From: JAKSUT01 sp045616505
GTDB lineage: Bacteria; Cyanobacteriota; Vampirovibrionia; Gastranaerophilales; Gastranaerophilaceae
Reading direction: 5' to 3'
Length of the DNA: 30,704 bases
Assembly: GCA_045616505.1 (NCBI GenBank)
Contig: JAZLGV010000038.1
Span: 1-30,704 of the forward strand
The notes under the pieces were generated by a model. That model saw only the letters and a list, made by a program, of their open reading frames with translations. It did no database searches and was not told the DNA's origin. Of the stretch, positions 14,963 to 22,323 are shown piece after piece. How positions within the stretch are numbered: position 1 is the stretch's first letter; the number at the start of each line of letters is the position of its first letter. The position numbers and the translations under genes are program-made.

Positions 14963-16143
14963 GTTCATACCAAGATGTAGTTTCATTGCTTACATCTCAA
15001 GGTAAGTTTTATATTAAATTAGGCTTAGAAAGAGTTGGAGCGGTTTTAAATCTTTTAGATAATCCGCAAGAAAAATTAAAGTGTATTCACGTGGCAGGAA
15101 CAAATGGGAAAGGCTCTGTTTGTGCTTGTTTAAGTTCTGTTTTGGCTAAAAAGTATAAAGTTGGACTTTTTACAAGTCCACATATTTTTGAATATACAGA
15201 GCGTATAAAAATTAACGATAAAGATATTTCAAAAGAAGATTTTGCAGATTTAACAGAATATGTCGTTAAACTTGCAGATAAAAATGATATTCACTTAACA
15301 GAATTTGAAATTTTAACAGTTGTAGCCTTTTTATATTTTGAAAAAAATAAAGTAGATTTAGTTGTTTTAGAAACAGGCTTGGGTGGAAGATTTGATTCTA
15401 CAAATATTATAAGTAGCAATTTGTGTTCGGTTATTGTGCATATAGATTTTGACCATGTTGAAAGATTAGGCGATACGATAGAAAAAATTGCAACAGAAAA
15501 AGCAGGGATAATAAAAGAAAATTCTCCTTGTTTTGTAAATTCAAATAATTTGGGTTTAGATGTTTTTAAGAAAAAAGCATTATCTTGTAATTCTGAGTTA
15601 AATATTGTTGAACCATTAGAAGATAATTCTTGGATTTTAAAAAGTTCTGCATTAAAAGGTGTTTATCAAAAAGAAAATTTAGCCCTTGTAGAAGCCGTTA
15701 TAACTTATTTGAATACAAAAGGTATAGTTATAGACCAAAGTGATTTGAAAAACGGTTTAATGAGTGTTTCTCATCCTTGTAGATTTCAGTATAACAAAGA
15801 TTTGAATTTGATAATTGATGGTGGTCATAATCCAAACGGTGTTGAGGGATTAAGAAAAAGTTTAGATACATATTATCCAAATGAAAAGAAACGATTTGTT
15901 TTTGGTTGTCTAAAAACCAAAGATTATAAATCAATGATAAAGACATTGTTTAGAGCAGATGACGAAATTTATTTTTATCATTTTGATAATATAAACTCCT
16001 GCGAAATTGAAGAATTGATTACATCTTGTCCATATAAAGCAAAAAGTTTTGATGATTTTACACTAGATAAATCTAAACTAACTATTGTTTGTGGCTCTTT
16101 TTATATGATAAAAGAGCTAATGGAAAAAATAATTAAAAAGTAG
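14959..16143 (+). CDS. folC: Bifunctional folylpolyglutamate / dihydrofolate synthase FolC
   Basis: A cytoplasmic Mur-ligase-fold enzyme that adds glutamate to folates, and often to dihydropteroate as well. The P-loop HVAGTNGKGS is at ~44-53. SPHIFEYTERIKIN, ETGLGGRFDSTNI, HIDFDHVERLGDTIEKIA-EKAGI and the C-terminal DGGHNPNGVEGL are all family signatures. The length of 394 residues is slightly short of the usual 420-440, with a compact C-terminal domain. ATGA overlap with murG (start 14959, murG stop 14960-14962) makes it the coupled last gene of the mur operon. Whether it also has dihydrofolate synthase activity cannot be told from these motifs. Confidence 0.94.
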   Translation: MSSYQDVVSLLTSQGKFYIKLGLERVGAVLNLLDNPQEKLKCIHVAGTNGKGSVCACLSSVLAKKYKVGLFTSPHIFEYTERIKINDKDISKEDFADLTEYVVKLADKNDIHLTEFEILTVVAFLYFEKNKVDLVVLETGLGGRFDSTNIISSNLCSVIVHIDFDHVERLGDTIEKIATEKAGIIKENSPCFVNSNNLGLDVFKKKALSCNSELNIVEPLEDNSWILKSSALKGVYQKENLALVEAVITYLNTKGIVIDQSDLKNGLMSVSHPCRFQYNKDLNLIIDGGHNPNGVEGLRKSLDTYYPNEKKRFVFGCLKTKDYKSMIKTLFRADDEIYFYHFDNINSCEIEELITSCPYKAKSFDDFTLDKSKLTIVCGSFYMIKELMEKIIKK

Positions 16144-16177
16144 TATTTGGTTAATCTTTTTGTCCAATGATAAAAGC

Positions 16178-16255
16178 GAGTTCAAGGTTTACAATAATGA
16201 TGTAAATCCTCAACTCTTCTGATTGCTATGTTGATTATGCCCCATTATGGGGCAT
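16178..16255 (+). ncRNA. Possible structured RNA or 3' UTR element after folC
   Basis: The 306 bases between folC and the next gene hold no ORF. This part contains an imperfect hairpin (16178-16193 with 16201-16216; ends GAGTT/AACTC and TTTACA/TGTAAA), a pyrimidine-rich linker, and then the terminator at 16237-16255. It may be only the mur operon 3' UTR, or a small RNA. A possible promoter, TTGGTT-N16-GATAAA (16147-16174), would start transcription slightly inside the first arm, which argues against a simple independent RNA. Confidence 0.35.
16237..16255 (+). terminator. Terminator of the mur-folC operon
   Basis: ATGCCCC-ATTAT-GGGGCAT gives a 7-bp GC-rich stem with a 5-base loop, followed by TTTCTTTATTT. 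Confidence 0.85.
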
Positions 16256-16449
16256 TTTCTTTATTTAATGATATATTGAGTTATTGTAAACAAATGTAAA
16301 GCTATCATGTTTCAAAAAAGGCAATTTTTTTAAGAGTATATACTTTTTATATATGTAAGCACAAGGTTCAAGAAAGAATTTACAAGAGAGTCAGATACAG
16401 GCTTATTGTATTCTTGATATGAAAAAAATATTAAAAAGGAGAGCACGAT

Positions 16450-16686
16450 ATGGCAGTCGGAGCACAAGATTACATAGACAAGTTGATTGTTAAAAAGTAT
16501 GCAAAGGCAAAAGTGGATAATCACGATGTCGTTTCATCAATGGTAAGTCCTGAAAAAATGATGTCAGCGATGAATGATTATTCGACAGTTTCAAGAAATA
16601 TGTTTTTGTTGCAACAGAAGTTGAAACAGGCATGTTCTTCTGTTAATAATGCTGGAGCTGTTTATAAAAGACGAGCATTAACATAA
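16450..16686 (+). CDS. Small hypothetical protein A (78 aa), tandem paralogue
   Basis: Not recognised. AAGGAG (16436-16441) with 8-base spacing supports the start. It is a paralogue of the next gene: both begin MA[V/I]G[A/P]QD-x-x-D-x-L-x-V-x-K-Y-A, have a proline-containing linker, then [S/D]P[E/D]K-[M/I]M-x-[A/S]MN-[D/N]Y and a C-terminal helix. The predicted fold is a helical hairpin with no signal peptide or membrane segment. The pattern P-x-x-x-M-x-x-x-x-x-Y followed by a long amphipathic C-terminal helix is loosely like T3SS needle or inner-rod and FliE-type subunits, which are of similar size. That comparison is by eye only. The 5' leader is long, with a TATATATGTAAG motif about 90 bases upstream. 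Confidence 0.75.
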   Translation: MAVGAQDYIDKLIVKKYAKAKVDNHDVVSSMVSPEKMMSAMNDYSTVSRNMFLLQQKLKQACSSVNNAGAVYKRRALT

Positions 16687-16777
16687 TGTAAATATTTGTA
16701 AATAAACTCTAAAGTTTTTAATAAGTATGTCGATTATTTATATGTAAGTTAGATAAAAGAGTTTAGGAAGTTTTATT

Positions 16778-17020
16778 ATGGCTATCGGACCACAAGATAA
16801 TTTGGATGAATTATTAGTTCAAAAATATGCTCAAAAGCAGGTTAATGATCCTAAAAAACCTGAATCTACCATTGATCCAGATAAGATTATGTTGTCAATG
16901 AACAATTATGCTTTGGTGGGTAGATGTATGGCAGCCGTAAACAAAAGAATTTTAGCAGTAAGTTATTCCTTAAATGTGGAAAACGCACTTCATTCTTCTT
17001 ATAGAAAAGCGTTTGTGTAA
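16778..17020 (+). CDS. Small hypothetical protein B (80 aa), tandem paralogue
   Basis: Not recognised; a diverged duplicate of the gene at 16450, sharing the N-terminal MAIGPQD-x-x-D block, the VQKYAQKQV helix and the IDPDKIMLSMNNY segment, while the C-terminal helix differs most. An SD-like TAGGAAG lies about 8 bases before ATG 16778. It has its own upstream TTATATGTAAG motif, so it may be transcribed separately from the first copy as well as with it. A strong terminator follows 20 bases after the stop. Predicted helical, soluble, no signal peptide, one cysteine. Duplication with divergence is typical of structural subunits that assemble together, but nothing else in the window shows which structure. 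Confidence 0.75.
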   Translation: MAIGPQDNLDELLVQKYAQKQVNDPKKPESTIDPDKIMLSMNNYALVGRCMAAVNKRILAVSYSLNVENALHSSYRKAFV

Positions 17021-17039
17021 TAATTAAGTATTTTGAAAG

Positions 17040-17063
17040 AAGCCCTGATTAAATTCAGGGCTT
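17040..17063 (+). terminator. Terminator after the small paralogue pair
   Basis: A 9-bp perfect stem AAGCCCTGA / TCAGGGCTT with a 6-base loop, followed by TTTATTAT. The maf -10 element begins 8 bases later. Confidence 0.9.
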
Positions 17064-17070
17064 TTTATTA

Positions 17071-17076
17071 TATAAT
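17071..17076 (+). promoter_or_regulatory. Leaderless -10 element of maf
   Basis: TATAAT followed by six T and the maf ATG, so it lies at exactly -12 to -7 of the start codon. No good -35 is seen at 16-18 bases. There is no SD. Confidence 0.5.
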
Positions 17077-17082
17077 TTTTTT

Positions 17083-17664
17083 ATGAGCGATGAGAGAAAA
17101 ATAATATTAGCATCAAATTCTCCAAGAAGAAAAAACATATTAAAAAATATGGGTTTGATTTTTGATGTTTGTCCTTCAAATTTTGAAGAAAAATTGAAAA
17201 CTAATAAATTTGAATATAAAACGATAGAAAATTTAGCTTTTGGAAAAGCGAATGATGTAAAAGAAAAATATTTAAATGAAAAGAATGTTGTTATAATTTC
17301 TGCCGATACCGTAGTCGTGTTAGATAATGAAATTTTAGGTAAACCAAAAGATAAAAAACACGCATATAATATGTTGAAATCTTTGTCTGGTAAAACACAT
17401 TTTGTTGTTACAAGTATTTGCGTCTTGAAATCTGATAGTGAAAAAGTGAATATTCAATCAACAACTACTTATGTTACTTTTAATTTGTTATCAGATGAAA
17501 TGATAAATAATTATATTGAAAAATTTAATCCGTTAGATAAAGCTGGAGCATACGGAATACAAGAACTTCCAGATGGTTTTGTTTCTTCCGTAGATGGAGA
17601 TATTGAAAACGTAATTGGTTTAAGTTCAAAATCATTAATTTCTATATTGAACGATGTTAAGTAA
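17083..17664 (+). CDS. maf: Maf-family nucleoside triphosphate pyrophosphatase
   Basis: Maf/YhdE/YceF family house-cleaning enzyme that hydrolyses nucleoside triphosphates, including modified pyrimidine nucleotides, to monophosphates. Shown by the N-terminal LASNSPRRKNIL, the SADTVVV segment with catalytic Asp, GKPKDKKHAYNMLKSLSGK, and the C-terminal DKAGAYGIQ. 193 residues, normal size, cytoplasmic. The subfamily (dTTP/UTP-type versus m7GTP-type) is not certain. It sits between the small paralogue pair and the coiled-coil gene but has its own leaderless-type promoter, so the neighbourhood may not be functional. Confidence 0.93.
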   Translation: MSDERKIILASNSPRRKNILKNMGLIFDVCPSNFEEKLKTNKFEYKTIENLAFGKANDVKEKYLNEKNVVIISADTVVVLDNEILGKPKDKKHAYNMLKSLSGKTHFVVTSICVLKSDSEKVNIQSTTTYVTFNLLSDEMINNYIEKFNPLDKAGAYGIQELPDGFVSSVDGDIENVIGLSSKSLISILNDVK

Positions 17665-17668
17665 TGTA

Positions 17669-17722
17669 ACAATATTTATAAACCTTGAAATCGGTTCTTT
17701 TAAAATGTTTTTATAATATTGT
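17669..17722. repeat. Inverted repeat enclosing the promoter of the coiled-coil gene
   Basis: ACAATATTTATAAA (17669-17682) pairs with TTTATAATATTGT (17710-17722) with one bulged base, and AACC/GGTT inside it can pair as well. The right arm contains TATAAT (17712-17717), the likely -10 for the gene at 17764, followed by GTAAG. It could act as an operator or as a structure in read-through RNA. Confidence 0.4.
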
Positions 17723-17763
17723 AAGTAGATTAAAAAAAATAATAAACACAAGAGGGCAGAAAA

Positions 17764-18150
17764 ATGGCAGAAGCTTCATTAAGTTTAAATATTCATAATT
17801 TAAGCCAGAGCAATAGTTATATTGAAAACCAAATGACTGATTTGATGATGGATTTGACAGATATAAATCGTCAAGCTCTTCAATTTACTCAGGATAAAAA
17901 CCAAGCTTTGAAAAACGTTGAAGCTATGTATGGTAAAGATTCTTCTGCGTATGAACATTATAGCGAAGAAATTAATGATGACTTTGATTATAAAACAGCA
18001 TTAGTAGAAGATGTTGAAATGCAAATTAATACTGAAAAATCAATTTTGGAAGCTCAACACAAAGCAAATGATACTTTGATTGAAGGTTTTAAAGCTCAAC
18101 GTAAAGAAAATATCGCAAAAGATTTCGGATATTTCAAACATAGTAAATAA
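17764..18150 (+). CDS. Hypothetical coiled-coil protein (128 aa)
   Basis: Not recognised. A GAGGG SD lies about 8 bases before the ATG. The N-terminal ~25 residues are Ser/Asn-rich (LSLNIHNLSQSNS). The rest is predicted to be long amphipathic helices rich in Gln, Glu, Asp and Lys, with heptad-like spacing at ~25-60 and ~75-115 and an aromatic-rich break between (MYGKDSSAYEHYSEEINDDFDY). There is no signal peptide, membrane segment or cysteine. It is flanked by its own promoter-like region and a strong terminator, so it is an independent transcript. Its upstream TATAATATTGTAAG resembles the motif in front of the two ~80-residue genes just upstream, hinting at a common regulon. It might be a secreted or assembly protein without a classical signal; this is speculation. 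Confidence 0.75.
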   Translation: MAEASLSLNIHNLSQSNSYIENQMTDLMMDLTDINRQALQFTQDKNQALKNVEAMYGKDSSAYEHYSEEINDDFDYKTALVEDVEMQINTEKSILEAQHKANDTLIEGFKAQRKENIAKDFGYFKHSK

Positions 18151-18170
18151 TTAAAAAGAAATAATTAAAA

Positions 18171-18200
18171 AAATGAGCCACCTTAAAGGGTGGCTTATTT
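18171..18200 (+). terminator. Terminator after the coiled-coil gene
   Basis: A 12-bp stem (18171-18182 with 18189-18200; core GAGCCACC / GGTGGCTT) with one G-U pair that exists only in the plus-strand RNA, followed by TTTTGTTTATT. Confidence 0.88.
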
Positions 18201-18220
18201 TTTGTTTATTGAGTTTGTAA

Positions 18221-18226
18221 TATAAT
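18221..18226 (+). promoter_or_regulatory. Leaderless -10 element of the DUF3326 gene
   Basis: TATAAT plus six T, then ATG, identical in layout to the maf promoter (-12 to -7). The -35 region is T-rich with no clear hexamer. Confidence 0.5.
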
Positions 18227-18232
18227 TTTTTT

Positions 18233-19207
18233 ATGGATAAGAAACAAAGAAAATTAGGTGCTTTTATTGTTCCAACTGGAATAGGTGCAACAATAGGTGG
18301 GTATGCTGGAGATGCAAGTTGTTATGCAAAAGATTTTGCAAAACATTTTGATTTGATTGTAAATCCCAATGTAGTTAATGCTGCTTGTTTTTCCGGTATA
18401 ACTGACGGAATGTTTTATGTTGAAGGTTTTAGTATTGATGAATTTTTTAAAGGTAATCTAAATCTTCTTCCCTCAAATGATAATAAGGTAGGAGTTGTTT
18501 TTGATAGTGGAATAACAGAAGATGTGAAAAATATTCATATAAATACGTTGAATGCGGTTAAATGTGTTTATGGTATTGATTGTGAATATGAATTTACTGA
18601 AAACCCAATAAAAGTTGAATTTTTTATTGATGAAAGTGGTATTTCGACAGGTAAAGTTTTAAACATAGAAGAATTGTTGAAAACTTCAAGAAATCTGATA
18701 AAAAAAGGAGCAACCGCAATTGCTGTTGTATGTCGTTTTGAAGAGGAAGAATTAAATTCAGAATATGAAAATGGCACAGGTGTTGATCCAGTTGGTGGTG
18801 TTGAGGCAATAATTTCGCATTATTTATCAAAAGAATTATGCGTTCCTGTTGCTCATGCTCCTGCGTTTGATGATTTTTCGATTTCAACAAAACTTGTAAA
18901 TCCAAAATCAAGTGCCGAATACATTACACCAACTTTTTTACCTTGTATTTTGATAGGGGTGTCAAAAGCTCCGTTGCTTAGAAAAGAAAAAGTAAACGGT
19001 TCTTTATCTGTTGGTGATTTAGATTTTCTTGTAATGCCATATAATTCATTAGGTTCAATACCTGTTTTTGAAGCAGTAAAAAGGGGTATAAAAGTTTTTG
19101 CAGTTAAGGAAAATAAATCTTTGATTGATGTGGATAAAAATAAATTGAACCTTGATGGTATAATTGAAGTTGATACATATAAAAAATGTTTGGAGCAAAT
19201 ATTATAA
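18233..19207 (+). CDS. DUF3326 family protein
   Basis: A 324-residue cytoplasmic protein matching the DUF3326 family, which I know mainly from cyanobacteria and which has no established function. Conserved blocks are VPTGIGATIGGYAGDA near the N-terminus, NPNVVNAA, FYVEGF, KVGVVFDSGI, the acidic AVVCRFEEEE, GTGVDPVGGVEAIISH, VPVAHAPAF, and TFLPCILIGVSKAPLL. The many Gly and Asp in conserved loops suggest an enzyme or nucleotide-binding fold, but that is inference. There is no SD; it starts at the leaderless promoter. Its TAA stop is directly followed by the ATG of holA, so the two are co-translated. The family distribution is one of the better hints of a cyanobacterial-lineage host. Confidence 0.85.
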   Translation: MDKKQRKLGAFIVPTGIGATIGGYAGDASCYAKDFAKHFDLIVNPNVVNAACFSGITDGMFYVEGFSIDEFFKGNLNLLPSNDNKVGVVFDSGITEDVKNIHINTLNAVKCVYGIDCEYEFTENPIKVEFFIDESGISTGKVLNIEELLKTSRNLIKKGATAIAVVCRFEEEELNSEYENGTGVDPVGGVEAIISHYLSKELCVPVAHAPAFDDFSISTKLVNPKSSAEYITPTFLPCILIGVSKAPLLRKEKVNGSLSVGDLDFLVMPYNSLGSIPVFEAVKRGIKVFAVKENKSLIDVDKNKLNLDGIIEVDTYKKCLEQIL

Positions 19208-20167
19208 ATGAGTGTTTACTTTTTTTATGGTGATGAAGATTATTTGATGGAGCAAGAAATTTTAGCTTTAAGAAAGCAAGTTCTTGATAAAGATAATGCT
19301 TCAATAAATTATAAAGTTTTAGATAAATTTTCTTTTCCAGAATTAATTTCTGTTTTAAAAACACAATCTTTGCTTTTTGGAAATCAATTAGTTGTAATAA
19401 ATTGTGAATCTTTGTATAAAGACTCTTTAGATGATAGTCAAATAAAACAAATTTCAGATGCTTTAGAAATCAATACCGATGCGTTGTGTGTTGTTTTTAA
19501 ATATGTTTTTCCAAGAAATGAAAAGAAGAAACCTGATTCAAGAAAGAAAATTCACAAAGTTCTTACAAAATTTGCGCAAACTAAAGAATTTAAAGTTTCT
19601 TATCCAAGTTATCAAAATTTTTCTCCTTTTGTTGCGAAAGAGGCTAAAAAATTAAAAATATCTTTGGATAAAGAAGCGACAGAAACTTTAATTGATAGGG
19701 TTGGAAATAATTACAGAGAATATATAAATGAACTAGAAAAGTTGCGTTTATTAGCATATCCGGAAACCAAAATTACTGTGAAAATGGTAAAAGAAATTTG
19801 TATAAAAAATGAAGATATTTTCAAATTTATCGATTTATCTTTGAAAAAAGATAAAAGTTTGGCAATTCTAGAGTATCGTAAATTATTAGAAACACGACAT
19901 CCGCTCGAAATTTTATCTACAACTCAAACGATGTTAAGAAAATGGATAACAATAAAAATGATGCAAAGTGAAGGTGTTTCAATTTCACAAATTGCACAGG
20001 CTGTAAATTCTGGTGAATGGCAAGTGAAAGATTTGTCTTCAAAATTAAAACCTTTATCGTTAAAAATGATGGTTGATTTAAAACAAAGATTAATAAATGC
20101 CGAAAATAGGCTTAAAACGGGTAAAGCTGTATTTGAAAGAGATGAAGTTGAATATGCTTTATTTTAA
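19208..20167 (+). CDS. holA: DNA polymerase III subunit delta HolA
   Basis: The delta subunit of the clamp loader, which opens the beta sliding clamp during replication. The N-terminal VYFFYGDEDYLMEQEI matches the family start. The middle has the AAA+-like fold without a functional P-loop, as usual for delta (SFPELISVLKTQSLLFGNQLVVI in two adjacent parts). The C-terminal helical collar contains DLSLKKDKSLAIL and the RLINAENRLKTGK segment. 319 residues, normal length. ATG 19208 abuts the DUF3326 stop (TAAATG), indicating coupling and no separate SD. Its stop shares TTAA (20164-20167) with the stop of the convergent 5-FCL gene. Confidence 0.93.
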   Translation: MSVYFFYGDEDYLMEQEILALRKQVLDKDNASINYKVLDKFSFPELISVLKTQSLLFGNQLVVINCESLYKDSLDDSQIKQISDALEINTDALCVVFKYVFPRNEKKKPDSRKKIHKVLTKFAQTKEFKVSYPSYQNFSPFVAKEAKKLKISLDKEATETLIDRVGNNYREYINELEKLRLLAYPETKITVKMVKEICIKNEDIFKFIDLSLKKDKSLAILEYRKLLETRHPLEILSTTQTMLRKWITIKMMQSEGVSISQIAQAVNSGEWQVKDLSSKLKPLSLKMMVDLKQRLINAENRLKTGKAVFERDEVEYALF

Positions 20168-20688
20168 GGTTGTTCATCAATAATTGCATGAACTTGTTCA
20201 TCAAATTCAGTTGTAGGAAGTTTATCTACTTTTAAAACACTTGCGATAGGTGTTAATCTTATTGTTGTTTCAGGTAAAGTTTTCAAAAATCTGTCATAGT
20301 ATCCGCCGCCATAACCTAATCTGTTACAGTTGTTATCAACCATAAGTGCTGGCACAAAAACTATATCAAGAATATCTGGTTTGACAGATGGTGTGATAGG
20401 TTCCATTACATTATATTTTGATTTTACTAATTTGTCGCCATATCTGTATGGGCAAACAAGAATTTTATCTCCATCCATTTTTGGTAGATAAAATTTCTTT
20501 TTAGAACCTTTCATCAAGCCTGTTAAATTGATTTCGTTTTCTAATGGATAAAAAATCATAATGTTTTCAGCATCTTTATAAAAATCTGTTTCGACAACAG
20601 AATTTATTATTGCTTGGCTGATTTTGCTCATTTGCAATAAGCTTCTGATTTGTTTTGCTTTTTTTCTTAATGTTGCTTTTTCATCCAT
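20164..20688 (-). CDS. ygfA: 5-formyltetrahydrofolate cyclo-ligase
   Basis: Methenyltetrahydrofolate synthetase (5-FCL, YgfA/Fau1 family), which uses ATP to convert 5-formyl-THF to 5,10-methenyl-THF, returning stored folate to the one-carbon pool. Shown by the N-terminal KATLRKKAKQIR, FYPLENEINL, LDIVFVPALMVDNNCNRLGYGGGYYDRFL (given in the protein as two adjacent motifs, with GYGGGYYDRFL the ATP/folate-site signature) and the C-terminal DEQVHAII. 174 residues, slightly compact. No SD; TTGCAA-N17-TATAAT ends 6 bases before the ATG, so a leaderless mRNA is likely. Together with folC it is one of two folate genes here, but they are not linked in an operon. Confidence 0.94.
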   Translation of the reverse strand: MDEKATLRKKAKQIRSLLQMSKISQAIINSVVETDFYKDAENIMIFYPLENEINLTGLMKGSKKKFYLPKMDGDKILVCPYRYGDKLVKSKYNVMEPITPSVKPDILDIVFVPALMVDNNCNRLGYGGGYYDRFLKTLPETTIRLTPIASVLKVDKLPTTEFDEQVHAIIDEQP

Positions 20689-20694
20689 AGTTTT

Positions 20695-20723
20695 ATTATA
20701 TATTTGTTTTTGAACTCTTGCAA
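20695..20723 (-). promoter_or_regulatory. Leaderless promoter of the 5-FCL gene
   Basis: Minus strand TTGCAA (20718-20723), a 17-base spacer and a consensus TATAAT (20695-20700) that ends exactly 6 bases before ATG 20688. This is the cleanest leaderless promoter in the window. Confidence 0.7.
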
Positions 20724-20774
20724 TAAATCAAATAAACGAAAAATTTTGAAATTTTTTCAATATAAAAAATATTA

Positions 20775-20808
20775 AAAAAGCCACGAAACTCTTGTTTCAT
20801 GGCTTTTT
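20775..20808 (-). terminator. Terminator of eno
   Basis: A 15-bp stem (20775-20789 with 20794-20808; core AGCCATGAAAC / GTTTCGTGGCT on the minus strand) with a 4-base loop and a T run. The one imperfect pair is C-A in plus-strand RNA but G-U in minus-strand RNA, so it works best for eno transcription. Confidence 0.88.
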
Positions 20809-20825
20809 ATGTTTTAGATGCAGAA

Positions 20826-22109
20826 TTAGTTTTGACCCTTGAACGCATTTATGCCGATATATTTAGCGGCACAACCTAGTTCTTGCTCAATTCTAATTAA
20901 TTGGTTATATTTTGCAGTTCTATCAGTTCTAGAAGCAGAACCTGTTTTGATTTGACCACTATTTGTTGCAACTGCAAGGTCTGCAATAAATGTATCTTCA
21001 GTTTCACCTGAACGATGAGAAATTATTGCTGTATATCCTGCGGAATGAGCCATTGAAATAGCGGCTAAAGTTTCTGTTAAAGAACCGATTTGGTTTACTT
21101 TAATAAGAATAGAATTTGCTATTTTCCTTGATATACCTTCTGATAATCTTTTTGTGTTTGTAACAAAAAGGTCATCACCGACAAGTTGGCATTTATGTCC
21201 GATACGTTTGGTTAGCATTTCCCAACCTTCCCAATCTTCTTCTGCCATACCGTCTTCAATAGATATAATCGGGTATTTGTTTACCCAAGATTCAAGATAA
21301 TCAACCATTTCAGATTTTGAAAGAATTTTACCTTCTCCTGAGAAATTGTATTTGCCGTCTTCATATAATTCAGAAGAAGCTACGTCTAAACAAATTTTTA
21401 TTTGGTCAGTTGTATAATTTGCAAGGCTTATTGCTTCTACTAATACTTCAAGTGCTTCTTCATTAGAATTTAAATTTGGAGCAAAACCACCTTCGTCACC
21501 AACAGATGTTGTATAACCTCTGTCTTGTAAGATGTCTTTTAAATGGTGGAAAACTTCTGTTCCCATTCTTATTGCTTCTTGGAAAGATGTTGCTCCAACA
21601 GGTGCAATCATAAATTCTTGAATATCAACATTGTTGTCTGCGTGTACTCCACCATTGATAACATTCATCATCGGAACGGGTAATGTTACTGCGTTTAATC
21701 CGCCTAAATATCTGTATAGAGGAATTTCATAAGCTAAACTTGCAGCTTTTGCGATTGCCAAAGATACTCCAAGAATGGCGTTAGCACCAAGTTTTGATTT
21801 GTTATTTGTTCCATCAAGTCTTAACATGATTTTGTCTATTTCATATTGGTCCGAAGCATCTTCTCCGATAATTTCAGGTGCAATTATATTGTTTACGTTA
21901 TTTATTGCTTTTAAAACACCTTTACCAAGATATTTTTCATTATCGTTATCTCTTATTTCAAGAGCTTCAAAAATCCCTGTTGATGCTCCAGAAGGTACTG
22001 CTGCACGTCCAATAACGCCGCAAGATAATTTTACATCAACTTCAACAGTTGGGTTGCCTCTTGAATCAAGTATTTGGCGAGCTAAAACATCTTCTATATA
22101 TGTTGGCAT
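20826..22109 (-). CDS. eno: Enolase
   Basis: Phosphopyruvate hydratase, the glycolytic enzyme converting 2-phosphoglycerate to phosphoenolpyruvate; cytoplasmic and Mg-dependent. The 427-residue length is typical. Visible signatures are the N-terminal ILDSRGNPTVEVDV, VPSGASTGIFEALE, GANAILGVSLA, PVPMMNVINGGVHADNN, VGDEGGFAP, the metal ligand run SIEDGMAEEDW with GDDLFVTN, the catalytic Lys in LIKVNQIGSLTE, and SHRSGETEDTFIADLAV. AAGGAGAAG lies just upstream of the ATG. The gene is monocistronic, with its own terminator at 20775-20808. Confidence 0.98.
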   Translation of the reverse strand: MPTYIEDVLARQILDSRGNPTVEVDVKLSCGVIGRAAVPSGASTGIFEALEIRDNDNEKYLGKGVLKAINNVNNIIAPEIIGEDASDQYEIDKIMLRLDGTNNKSKLGANAILGVSLAIAKAASLAYEIPLYRYLGGLNAVTLPVPMMNVINGGVHADNNVDIQEFMIAPVGATSFQEAIRMGTEVFHHLKDILQDRGYTTSVGDEGGFAPNLNSNEEALEVLVEAISLANYTTDQIKICLDVASSELYEDGKYNFSGEGKILSKSEMVDYLESWVNKYPIISIEDGMAEEDWEGWEMLTKRIGHKCQLVGDDLFVTNTKRLSEGISRKIANSILIKVNQIGSLTETLAAISMAHSAGYTAIISHRSGETEDTFIADLAVATNSGQIKTGSASRTDRTAKYNQLIRIEQELGCAAKYIGINAFKGQN

Positions 22110-22323
22110 AACTCTTCTCCTTTTATAAACACTATCTTTACATTTGAAAGTATCGCATAAATATATATTTTTTTTCAGTTTATTACTGGATATTCTTAAT
22201 ATTTTTTAAAATCGAAAATTTTTCTATTCTACTATTTGTTAGATTATTACTAAAATGATTTTTGTACATCCGTCTAATGTTATATTTTTTCAAAAGTGTG
22301 AGAATGTGAAAAAAGGAGTATTT

